A DNA stretch of 15,284 nucleotides from Chloroflexota bacterium (lineage in GTDB: Bacteria; Chloroflexota; UBA11872), in the NCBI GenBank assembly GCA_028875175.1, contig JAPPFO010000152.1:1-15284 (forward strand). Direction: 5' to 3'. Position 1 is the first letter of the stretch. Each line of letters starts with the position of its first letter. This document shows, piece after piece, positions 7,476 through 13,088 of the stretch. Under the pieces are notes generated by a model that saw only the letters and a list, made by a program, of their open reading frames with translations, did not search any database and was not told the origin of the DNA. The position numbers and the translations under genes were made by a program.

Positions 7476-8708
7476 GTGGCACTACTTGTCCAGAAGTTTG
7501 GCGGCTCGTCGCTCGCAACCAGCGAGCGGATTCGAATTGTGGCTGAGCAGGTTCATGACTCACTGTCGCAAGGTGATCGAGTAGCCTTGGTCGTGTCGGC
7601 CATGGGTGACACAACCGACGATCTGATTGCGGCGGCGCAGCGCTTGGCCACTCGGCCGAACTCGCGGGAACTGGACTTCCTGCTGTCCACCGGCGAACTG
7701 GTATCCGCGGCTTTGATGTCAATGGCCCTGCATGAACTTGGGCGCGACGCGGTCGCACTTTCGGGCCCTCAGGCTGGCATCCGAACCAACGGGCGCTACG
7801 GTCGCGCCCGGATCACCGAGATTGAGCCGACTCGAATCCGCGCGGAACTCGAAGCCGGGCGCGTGCCGGTTATGGCCGGGTTTCAGGGCTTGGGACCTGA
7901 TGGCGACATCGTCACGCTTGCGCGGGGAACATCGGACACGTCCGCCGTTGCCCTGGCCGTGGCTTTGGGGGTCGACCGGTGCGAGATTTTCACCGACGTG
8001 GACGGCATCTTTACCGCCGATCCGCGCATCGTGCCAGACGCGCGCAAGCTCGATCTGGTGATCTACGACGAAATGCTGGAGATGGCAAAGCTCGGTGCGC
8101 GTGTCATGCATCCGCGCGCGGTTGAGATTGCTGAACACTTCGGCATGTCAGTGGTGGTACGTTCCAGTTTCAGCGATGCACCAGGGACGGAAATTGTGGC
8201 TGAATCAGCGGTTCCAATCGAAACCATGCAACGAGTGCGCGCCGTCGCGCACGACACTGATGTGGCGCGGGTAACCATTCGCGGCGTCAGTGACAGGCCG
8301 GGCCTGGCGCACGCCCTCTTCCAGCCGCTTGCCGACCGGCACATCAACATCGACGTAATCGTGCAAAACGTCTCGGACGGCGGGGTGACCGACCTTTCGT
8401 TCACTATCGCTGAAACGGACCTGGACGCGACGCTCGATCTGATTCGGCCCGTGGCAGCGGAAATCGGCGCGCGCGACGTGGCGGCGTCCACCGAATTGGG
8501 CAAGGTGAGCATTGTGGGCGTAGGCATCCAGAGTACGCCGGGAATCGCGGCGAGGATGTTTGGGGCCCTGGCATCCGCGGGAATCAACATCGTGAGCATA
8601 ACGACGAGCGAGATTCGGCTCACGTGCCTGGTTGACAAATCGCTGGTGGCACGCGCCACTGAGCTGCTACACGACGAATTCGACCTAAGCGCTCCGGACG
8701 CCGTGTGA
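7476..8708 (+). CDS. lysC: Aspartate kinase with two ACT domains
   Basis: Aspartokinase makes aspartyl phosphate from aspartate and ATP, the first step toward lysine, threonine and methionine. Started at GTG 7476 it has 410 residues. The kinase domain shows Q-K-F-G-G-S-S (6-12), S-T-G-E (71-74), A-R-G-T-S-D-T-S (149-156, where most homologues have G-R-G-G-S-D-T-T), F-T-D-V-D-G-I-F-T-A-D-P-R (172-184) and V-M-H-P-R-A-V-E (210-217). Two ACT domains follow, at about 265-325 and 342-402. The second contains P-G-I-A-A-R-M-F and S-I-T-T-S-E-I, the region that binds feedback inhibitors (lysine and/or threonine) in the family. GTG 7476 is preferred because it gives the family start M-A-L-L-V-Q-K-F-G-G and has GGGG five bases upstream. 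ATG 7461 would add five residues and has no ribosome binding site. Confidence 0.95.
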   Translation: MALLVQKFGGSSLATSERIRIVAEQVHDSLSQGDRVALVVSAMGDTTDDLIAAAQRLATRPNSRELDFLLSTGELVSAALMSMALHELGRDAVALSGPQAGIRTNGRYGRARITEIEPTRIRAELEAGRVPVMAGFQGLGPDGDIVTLARGTSDTSAVALAVALGVDRCEIFTDVDGIFTADPRIVPDARKLDLVIYDEMLEMAKLGARVMHPRAVEIAEHFGMSVVVRSSFSDAPGTEIVAESAVPIETMQRVRAVAHDTDVARVTIRGVSDRPGLAHALFQPLADRHINIDVIVQNVSDGGVTDLSFTIAETDLDATLDLIRPVAAEIGARDVAASTELGKVSIVGVGIQSTPGIAARMFGALASAGINIVSITTSEIRLTCLVDKSLVARATELLHDEFDLSAPDAV

Positions 8709-8740
8709 CGCCGCCCGTGCCGTGGCTGGCCGCTGATACC

Positions 8741-8803
8741 ATGAAGATACGCGCCAAACCTGTTAGAACGTCGCTTGGAGCGGGAGTGGCGATAGCGACA
8801 TGA
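8741..8803 (+). CDS. Possible 20-residue leader ORF overlapping the BFN gene start
   Basis: ATG 8741 opens a 20-codon frame whose TGA (8801-8803) overlaps the ATG of the next gene as ATGA. The peptide is basic at the front and small-residue rich at the end. An ATGA overlap is a common sign of translational coupling. No ribosome binding site precedes ATG 8741, the peptide matches nothing I recognise, and chance is quite possible. Confidence 0.2.
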   Translation: MKIRAKPVRTSLGAGVAIAT

Positions 8804-9306
8804 TCGAAATGATCGTGGACAGCGTGCGGGTGAACCTGATCAGCCCCAGCCGTGTCGTGGTGCTAAAGGAACGCGATGGCCCTCGCTATCTCGCGATTGT
8901 GATCGGTCAGGGCGAGGCCGACGCCATTGCCGTAAAGCTACAAGATCACGAGGTCCCGCGGCCGCTGACGCACGACCTCCTCAAGCAACTCATCGAATCG
9001 GTTCAAGGGTCTGTTGAGCGCGTGGTGGTGACCGATCTGGTGGACACGACCTTCTTTGCAACGATTGTGCTGGATATGAACGGCAGCCGGTGCGAACTGG
9101 ACTCGCGGCCGAGCGACGCTATCGCGCTGGCGGTGCGAGCGAACGCACCGATACTGGTTGAACCGTCCGTGCTCAACGAGGCCGGTTTCGAGCCGGACGT
9201 TTCGGGCGAGGAGTCCGGTGACGGCGAACCCGTGGCGGAAGAGAAGCTCGAAGTATTTCGCGAATTCATCAACCAGCTTGACCTGGACGATCTTGAGAAG
9301 TCTTAG
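8800..9306 (+). CDS. Bifunctional nuclease domain (BFN, DUF151) protein
   Basis: This 168-residue protein has the BFN/DUF151 domain over residues 1 to about 127. Conserved blocks are the start M-I-E-M-x-V-D-S-V-R (1-10), I-V-I-G-Q-G-E-A-D-A-I-A (33-44), V-P-R-P-L-T-H-D-L-L (52-61) and S-R-P-S-D-A-I-A-L-A-V-R (102-113). Plant members have been reported to have DNase and RNase activity. The role of bacterial members is mostly unsettled. The rest is an acidic linker and a short helix with K-L-E-V-F-R-E-F-I (149-157), a common tail in homologues from Chloroflexota and Actinomycetota. GGGAG (8782-8786) lies 13 bases before the ATG, a long spacing, so coupling with the short upstream frame is possible. 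The gene follows aspartokinase by 91 bases with no evident functional link. Confidence 0.88.
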   Translation: MIEMIVDSVRVNLISPSRVVVLKERDGPRYLAIVIGQGEADAIAVKLQDHEVPRPLTHDLLKQLIESVQGSVERVVVTDLVDTTFFATIVLDMNGSRCELDSRPSDAIALAVRANAPILVEPSVLNEAGFEPDVSGEESGDGEPVAEEKLEVFREFINQLDLDDLEKS

Positions 9307-9395
9307 CGTCCCTCCACGGCCGGGGCCAGCCGCCTAGCCGCTCTCGCCCCGACGCCTCGCATAGTTCTGGTCCGAGCGAGAAACACCAGCTGAAT

Positions 9396-9410
9396 GCCCG
9401 CGGCGCGGGC
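9396..9410. repeat. GC-rich hairpin in the gap between convergent genes
   Basis: GCCCGC and GCGGGC form a perfect 6-bp stem around a GGC loop, in the 130-base gap where the BFN gene (+) and the oxidoreductase gene (-) converge. Its position suits a two-way transcription end, but no T-run follows on either strand, so intrinsic termination is doubtful. Nothing else is seen in this gap apart from the second hairpin at 9431-9449. Confidence 0.35.
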
Positions 9411-9430
9411 GATGGCTCAGGATCTCCCGC

Positions 9431-9449
9431 CAGGCGTTAGGTTCGCCTG
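9431..9449 (-). repeat. Hairpin enclosing the stop codon of the oxidoreductase gene
   Basis: CAGGCG (9431-9436) pairs perfectly with CGCCTG (9444-9449) around a 7-base loop that contains the minus-strand TAA stop codon (9437-9439). It could mark the 3' end of the minus-strand operon transcript. There is no T-tract, so it is not a classic terminator. Confidence 0.35.
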
Positions 9450-10441
9450 ACGACTTCGCGCTGCCCGGAATCGCCAGATTGCCGGATTGCCGCCAGCACC
9501 TCCAGCAGGTGCACGCTGTCTTCGGGCGGTGAGCCGTTGGGCGCGGTGCCGTTAATTACCTCCAGGAAGTGTTCGTCCGGATTGCTTCCGCCTGCGAGTC
9601 CTTCGACTTCGCGCGTGACCTTGGTCTCAAGGTCGTCTTCCAGGATCACTTCCACGCCACCCGACGCCCAGTCCGCGCGGATGGCGCCGCCACCGGCAAC
9701 CACCGCCAGGCGCTCCCCGAACGTGTGACCGGTACCGATGATTGACAGCGTGCCGATGGCGCCGTTCTCGAAGAGCAAGACGGCCGCGCCGTCGACTTCA
9801 ACCTCCAGATCGTACGTACGCATTCGCGCGTCCACTTCCACGATGCGCAAGCCGGTGGTCCACAGCAGCATGTCCATGAGGTGACTGCCGGAGTCACTGA
9901 GCTGCCCACCACCGCCCAGGGCCAGCGTGCTTCGCCACTTGCCGCGAGCTGACCCAATCCAGGACTGCCATTGGCTGGCCTGCACGTGGGTGATGTCACC
10001 CATGTCGCTACTCTGTAGTCGATCGCGCATGTAGGTGTAGCCGGGGCTGAATCGACGCTGAAATCCGACCACCACATGCCGGTGAAGCGTGCGCGCGTGA
10101 TCGGCGATTTCCTGCGCCAACTCGGGTGTGTGGGCCAGTGGCTTTTCGCACAAGACATGCGCGCCAGCGTTGAGAGCGCCCATCACATGCTCGTGGTGAA
10201 GCGTGTGCGGAGTCGACACCAGCACCAGGTCAGGATTGGCAGCAGCCAGCAGGTCACGCCAGTCGGTGTAGGCGGAGACCTCGTCCAGGTCCGTCAGGCC
10301 AGATCTGGCCGTCGCGACGGCTTCGTCGGACGGATCGGCCAGGCCAACGACTTCCACCTCGGGCATCGCAAGAAACCGCCGCAGGTGACCGGCAGCGTTG
10401 CCGCCGACGCCAATGGCACCAAGTCGGTATGGCATGGACAT
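9437..10441 (-). CDS. Gfo/Idh/MocA family NAD(P)-dependent oxidoreductase
   Basis: This 334-residue protein has an N-terminal Rossmann domain with the dinucleotide-binding G-A-I-G-V-G-G-N-A (8-16), V-S-T-P-H-T-L-H-H-E-H (75-85), and C-E-K-P-L-A (98-103), whose Lys100 is the conserved substrate-binding lysine. The C-terminal domain contains G-G-G-G-Q-L-S-D-S-G-S-H-L-M-D-M (176-191), with Asp183 and His187 at the positions of the catalytic region in this family. Such enzymes oxidise or reduce hydroxyls of sugars, inositols or nucleotide sugars. The exact substrate cannot be assigned. It is the last gene of a minus-strand group after a nucleotidyltransferase, a methyltransferase and a small unknown protein, which favours a sugar-type substrate. 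Two in-frame ATGs exist (10441 and 10435) and neither has a strong ribosome binding site. Confidence 0.92.
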   Translation of the reverse strand: MSMPYRLGAIGVGGNAAGHLRRFLAMPEVEVVGLADPSDEAVATARSGLTDLDEVSAYTDWRDLLAAANPDLVLVSTPHTLHHEHVMGALNAGAHVLCEKPLAHTPELAQEIADHARTLHRHVVVGFQRRFSPGYTYMRDRLQSSDMGDITHVQASQWQSWIGSARGKWRSTLALGGGGQLSDSGSHLMDMLLWTTGLRIVEVDARMRTYDLEVEVDGAAVLLFENGAIGTLSIIGTGHTFGERLAVVAGGGAIRADWASGGVEVILEDDLETKVTREVEGLAGGSNPDEHFLEVINGTAPNGSPPEDSVHLLEVLAAIRQSGDSGQREVVRRT

Positions 10442-10506
10442 CAGGCCGCGCGCTCAGACGGGCGGAAGTCTACGTTAACCGGCATCGCCGCAGCGGTCAC
10501 GCCAGC

Positions 10507-10809
10507 CTACGCGTCGCGGGTGGTTGGGTCTCCAGGTGCAAACTGACCGCCGTAGGGGAGGGGAAGTCGCTCCACGGTCTCACGGAACGTCCCGCGCCCC
10601 TTCAGCAGGTCGTGCACGTCCCAGCCCTGGGCTTCCAACTGTTCGAGCACATAGGCCAGCTCGTAGCGATCGCCGGTTTCCTCGTCAATGAACGCGTCGG
10701 TCCAGGCGAGCTGATGGCGCGGTACCGGGAAGGTTCCCTCGCCGTTGCGGCGCGGAATCTGAAACCGAAACTCGGATACGCGGATGTGGCGGCGCGGCTC
10801 GCTAGTCAT
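10507..10809 (-). CDS. Conserved-looking small protein of unknown function
   Basis: I do not recognise this protein. From ATG 10809 it has 100 residues: a basic front, a strand-like V-S-E-F-R-F-Q-I-P (11-19), then an acidic middle with W-T-D-A-F-I-D-E-E-T-G-D-R-Y-E-L-A and a helix-like Y-V-L-E-Q-L-E-A-Q-G-W-D-V-H-D-L-L. It has no signal peptide, membrane segment or cysteine pair. A longer form starts at ATG 10881, one base after the methyltransferase stop (TGACATG). It would add 24 residues rich in Pro, Ser and Arg that look non-coding, so 10809 is preferred, though the coupling geometry of 10881 is attractive. It lies between the methyltransferase and the oxidoreductase genes and is probably cotranscribed with them. 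Confidence 0.6.
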   Translation of the reverse strand: MTSEPRRHIRVSEFRFQIPRRNGEGTFPVPRHQLAWTDAFIDEETGDRYELAYVLEQLEAQGWDVHDLLKGRGTFRETVERLPLPYGGQFAPGDPTTRDA

Positions 10810-10882
10810 GTGGGTCTCTGGTCGTGGGCCCAAACAGCCCGGCTGGCTCGGGTGCGATTGTGGAGAGCGCGACGGCCCCATG

Positions 10883-11686
10883 TCAATGAGCGACCGTGCG
10901 GCCGACGACGATCAGATTCGGCGAGTCGTCGCGCCAGGGCTGGCGCCCGTAGCTCCCGTACACCGCGTCGATCTGCAGTCCGGCTTCCACGAATTCCGCC
11001 ACGACCTCATCCCTCGAGACCAGCGCCAAGCTGTAGCCCAGCCGTCGCTCGTTGACGAGTAACGGCCCTTCGTAGTAGCGGTAGATGAGGGTGCTGCAAC
11101 CGCGATGCCCGGCCTTGTCGTAGGTGTAGAAGCGTTCGCGGGTTACGCGCAGGCCTGTGGAAGGATCGCGTTCCAGGAATTCAACCTCCTCGTGGTCGGG
11201 CGTGGCGTCGAGGGGTGTGGCGGAGAAGACATCGACGGCAACGCCGCCCCTCGGCCGCACGTGGGCGACGGCGTTCTGAAGGGTCTCCAGCCGGGCTTTC
11301 CGGTCGGGGAGCAACAGATACGAGTTGAAACCGACCAGCGCGAGGTCGAACGTCGCCGAGAGACGACAGGTGCGCATGTCACCGCGGCGCATATCAAGGC
11401 GCGCCCGGGTGGCGCGAGATTGCGAGGCGCGGCGGGCCGCAGCTCGCTTCAGCATGGCTGCCGACGTGTCCACGCCGATGACCTGGAAGCCGCGCCTGGC
11501 CAGGGGAATTGCCATACGGCCGGTGCCAACGGCGTATTCCAGCAGCCGCGGCCCGAAGCGGCGCCCCTCGGTGATCCAGAAGTCCAACTCCGCTCCTTCG
11601 CACTCCGGGTACTCCAGGTCGTAGACCTGCGCGGCCGGGTCATAGCCCGTTTCGCGAAACGGCGGGGGCGTGACCAGTCTCGGCAT
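10883..11686 (-). CDS. Class I SAM-dependent methyltransferase
   Basis: This 267-residue protein has the Rossmann-like SAM-binding fold. Motif I is L-E-Y-A-V-G-T-G-R (49-57), where most relatives have L-E-L-G-C-G-T-G-R. It is followed by V-I-G-V-D-T-S (69-75), the acidic end of strand 2, G-D-M-R (102-105), and F-D-L-A-L-V-G-F-N-S-Y-L-L-L (113-126). V-R-P-R-G-G-V-A-V-D-V-F then forms the strand after motif III. The C-terminal half is beta-rich with many Tyr and Arg residues and probably binds the substrate. The pattern fits small-molecule methyltransferases rather than RNA or DNA enzymes, but the acceptor is unknown. It starts 33 bases after the nucleotidyltransferase stop and ends next to the small unknown gene, so it is probably part of one operon. 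Confidence 0.9.
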   Translation of the reverse strand: MPRLVTPPPFRETGYDPAAQVYDLEYPECEGAELDFWITEGRRFGPRLLEYAVGTGRMAIPLARRGFQVIGVDTSAAMLKRAAARRASQSRATRARLDMRRGDMRTCRLSATFDLALVGFNSYLLLPDRKARLETLQNAVAHVRPRGGVAVDVFSATPLDATPDHEEVEFLERDPSTGLRVTRERFYTYDKAGHRGCSTLIYRYYEGPLLVNERRLGYSLALVSRDEVVAEFVEAGLQIDAVYGSYGRQPWRDDSPNLIVVGRTVAH

Positions 11687-11719
11687 GTGAACGTCAGGGC
11701 CGACCCGCGGCCGGAAGCA

Positions 11720-12427
11720 TCAGCCGGCGCCGGCGTAGTTCAGGGGCGCTTCGGCCAGTTCCTCTTCGAGATTGGCGTGGTCTTTCACGCTGTCCATGCC
11801 GCGCCAACGCGCCTCGGATCGGAAGGCGCCGAGGCGGCCCGCGGCGGCCAGCTCCGGAAACGTACTGTCTTCGTGATCGCCAATCTCGGGGAGTTCGTCC
11901 TCAAAGGACCGGTCCAGCACGTAGACGCCGCCGTTGATCCAGTGGGGCAGCACCGGGTTGGTGGTGAACTGGCTGACCTTGCCGCCATCCACCTCCACAA
12001 TGCCGTACTGGCTGACGTAGGGCGTGAGCAGAATGGTCGCCAAGTTTCCATCGTCCTGATGCTGGTCAAGCATCGGGTCCAGCCGCTGTTCCGTCAGGAT
12101 GTCGGCGTTTGAAGCCATGACGATCGGCTCATTGCGGGGAATCATCTGCATGCCCAGGCGCAGGCCGCCGCCACGGCCCATCGGCGTTTCCTCGACCGCA
12201 TAGCTGAAGCTGGCGCCCAGGGCCGAGCCGTCGCCAAAGTGGTCTTCGATCACCTCGTGCAAGTAGCCGCACGAGATGACGAAGTGGTCGACGCCCTGTG
12301 CCTGATACCACTCAACCTGATGCTGCATGATCGGCTTGCCGGCAACGGCAACCATGGGCTTGGGAACGTTGGCGGTCAGCGGCCGCAGGCGTTCACCCCG
12401 GCCTCCGGCGATCAAGACGGCGTACAC
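11720..12427 (-). CDS. Sugar-1-phosphate nucleotidyltransferase
   Basis: This 235-residue protein joins a sugar-1-phosphate to a nucleotide to make an NDP-sugar. The N-terminal signature A-G-G-R-G-E-R-L-R-P-L-T-x4-P-K-P-M (7-25) is complete, with Lys24 the conserved lysine. G-K-P-I-M (30-34), M-G-R-G-G-G-L-R (83-90) and the metal-site S-N-A-D-I-L (106-111, Asp109) follow. The end, W-R-G-M-D-S-V-K-D-x4-L, resembles glucose-1-phosphate cytidylyltransferase (RfbF), whose form is M-D-T-x-x-D, more than the W-x-D-I-G-T-P of mannose-1-phosphate guanylyltransferases. The base and sugar remain open. There is no C-terminal hexapeptide-repeat domain. It starts at GTG 12427 with a good GGAGG eight bases upstream. 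It heads a four-gene minus-strand group. Confidence 0.9.
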   Translation of the reverse strand: MYAVLIAGGRGERLRPLTANVPKPMVAVAGKPIMQHQVEWYQAQGVDHFVISCGYLHEVIEDHFGDGSALGASFSYAVEETPMGRGGGLRLGMQMIPRNEPIVMASNADILTEQRLDPMLDQHQDDGNLATILLTPYVSQYGIVEVDGGKVSQFTTNPVLPHWINGGVYVLDRSFEDELPEIGDHEDSTFPELAAAGRLGAFRSEARWRGMDSVKDHANLEEELAEAPLNYAGAG

Positions 12428-12435
12428 GCGGCGGA

Positions 12436-12440
12436 CCTCC
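12436..12440 (-). promoter_or_regulatory. Strong Shine-Dalgarno sequence for the nucleotidyltransferase GTG start
   Basis: Read on the minus strand, GGAGG lies eight bases before GTG (12427-12425). This spacing is ideal and decides the start. It is the strongest ribosome binding site found in the window. Confidence 0.75.
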
Positions 12441-12474
12441 AGGACATCACGGGCGCCTGGCGCCGCGACGGACG

Positions 12475-12480
12475 ATTATA
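12475..12480 (-). promoter_or_regulatory. Candidate -10 element of the minus-strand sugar operon
   Basis: The minus strand reads TATAAT, a perfect -10 hexamer, about 48 bases before the GTG start of the nucleotidyltransferase. No convincing -35 hexamer lies 16-18 bases upstream. That space is occupied by the inverted repeat at 12500-12516, which could bind an activator or repressor. Confidence 0.35.
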
Positions 12481-12499
12481 GGGACGGACTGTTGCGAAT

Positions 12500-12516
12500 C
12501 TGATCACGCCGATCAG
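12500..12516. repeat. 6-bp perfect inverted repeat (CTGATC/GATCAG), possible operator
   Basis: CTGATC (12500-12505) and GATCAG (12511-12516) are perfect inverted copies around five bases. The repeat is just downstream of the VOC stop codon and just upstream of the candidate -10 element. It could be an operator for the sugar operon or the end of the VOC transcript. No T-run supports a terminator. Confidence 0.35.
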
Positions 12517-12531
12517 GGCACTGCAACGGTG

Positions 12532-12954
12532 CTATTGGGTGCGGTCTGTATTCCACGCGCTGCGCAGCTCAATGACGTTGCCGTCCGGATCTCGAAAGTA
12601 GAGAGACCGGCCCTCTGGGTCTTCCATAGGTCCCTCAACCGACGATCCGGCGGCGACAATGACCTGGGCGGCACGTTCGAACTCGGCTTCGCCCACCGCC
12701 AGCGCCACGTGGTGCACGCCCAGCCGCCGCCAGTCGCGGACACCAGCTTCCGGGCGCCGTTCCGGCGCCTGAAACAAGTGAAGGCAAAAGCCGGGAGCCG
12801 AAAGCACATGACGAAAGGTCGAACGCGCATGCTGCGTCAGGTCAAAGATGCCGGCATAGAACGAGGCGCTTCGGTCGAGATCACGCACGTTGATCGCAAC
12901 GTGATCGAGACGCCTGGGCACCAGACATCGCGGTCGGACAGCTTCGTGTGCCAT
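12532..12954 (-). CDS. VOC superfamily (glyoxalase/dioxygenase fold) protein
   Basis: This 140-residue protein has the two beta-alpha-beta-beta-beta modules of the vicinal oxygen chelate fold. The first opens with L-D-H-V-A-I-N-V-R-D-L-D-R-S-A-S-F-Y (16-33) and the second with G-V-H-H-V-A-L-A-V (79-87). It ends with the typical Y-F-R-D-P-D-G-N-V-I-E-L (119-130). Likely metal ligands are His18, His82 and Glu129. The fold covers glyoxalase I, ring-cleaving dioxygenases, epimerases and drug-resistance proteins, and nothing in the sequence picks one. The gene is 105 bases upstream of the nucleotidyltransferase on the same strand and divergent from nrdR, so it may have its own promoter in the 134-base gap before nrdR. 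Confidence 0.87.
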   Translation of the reverse strand: MAHEAVRPRCLVPRRLDHVAINVRDLDRSASFYAGIFDLTQHARSTFRHVLSAPGFCLHLFQAPERRPEAGVRDWRRLGVHHVALAVGEAEFERAAQVIVAAGSSVEGPMEDPEGRSLYFRDPDGNVIELRSAWNTDRTQ

Positions 12955-13023
12955 TCAAGTCCCGATTGGCCCGCCGGCCGGACTGTGGCCGCGAGCTGTT
13001 GACTAGCGATACGTCTTCAAGCC

Positions 13024-13029
13024 TTGACA
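13024..13029 (+). promoter_or_regulatory. Candidate -35 element upstream of nrdR
   Basis: TTGACA is a perfect -35 hexamer. The best -10 at usable spacing is GGTGAT (13048-13053, 18-base spacer, three of six matches), so the promoter is only tentative. It overlaps the left end of the candidate NrdR box by one base. Confidence 0.35.
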
Positions 13030-13044
13030 TGCTATATGTAGTGG
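13029..13044. promoter_or_regulatory. Candidate NrdR box upstream of nrdR
   Basis: The 16 bases ATGCTATATGTAGTGG match the known NrdR-box consensus (acaCwAtATaTwGwgt) at 12 positions, including nearly all of the core (CTATATGTAG). The core is an imperfect palindrome, matching its own reverse complement at 8 of 10 positions. It stands out in GC-rich DNA and lies 44 bases before the nrdR start, next to a TTGACA hexamer, where binding would block transcription. NrdR boxes usually occur in pairs about 31 bases apart, and no good second copy is seen at that distance on either side. A weak half-match ends at 13070. Confidence 0.5.
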
Positions 13045-13088
13045 GTAGGTGATACGACCCTTTACAGAGTCATCGGAGAAAACGCGAT

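Noticed and set aside
8226..8228. Internal ATG in aspartokinase as the start of a separate beta subunit
   Set aside because: Its position before the ACT domains resembles known internal starts in some alpha2-beta2 aspartokinases, but no Shine-Dalgarno sequence precedes it.
10429..11055. 208-codon plus-strand open frame
   Set aside because: It crosses the ends of three minus-strand genes, and its translation becomes Arg/Ser/Pro-rich low-complexity sequence at the end, as expected for an antisense frame.
11105..12112. 335-codon plus-strand open frame opposite the methyltransferase and nucleotidyltransferase
   Set aside because: It spans two genes on the other strand and their gap, has no recognisable motif, and both minus-strand genes carry clear family signatures.
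13055..13070. Second NrdR box downstream of the first
   Set aside because: Only about 10 of 16 positions match, the core is poor, and the 26-base offset does not fit the usual spacing of about 31 bases.
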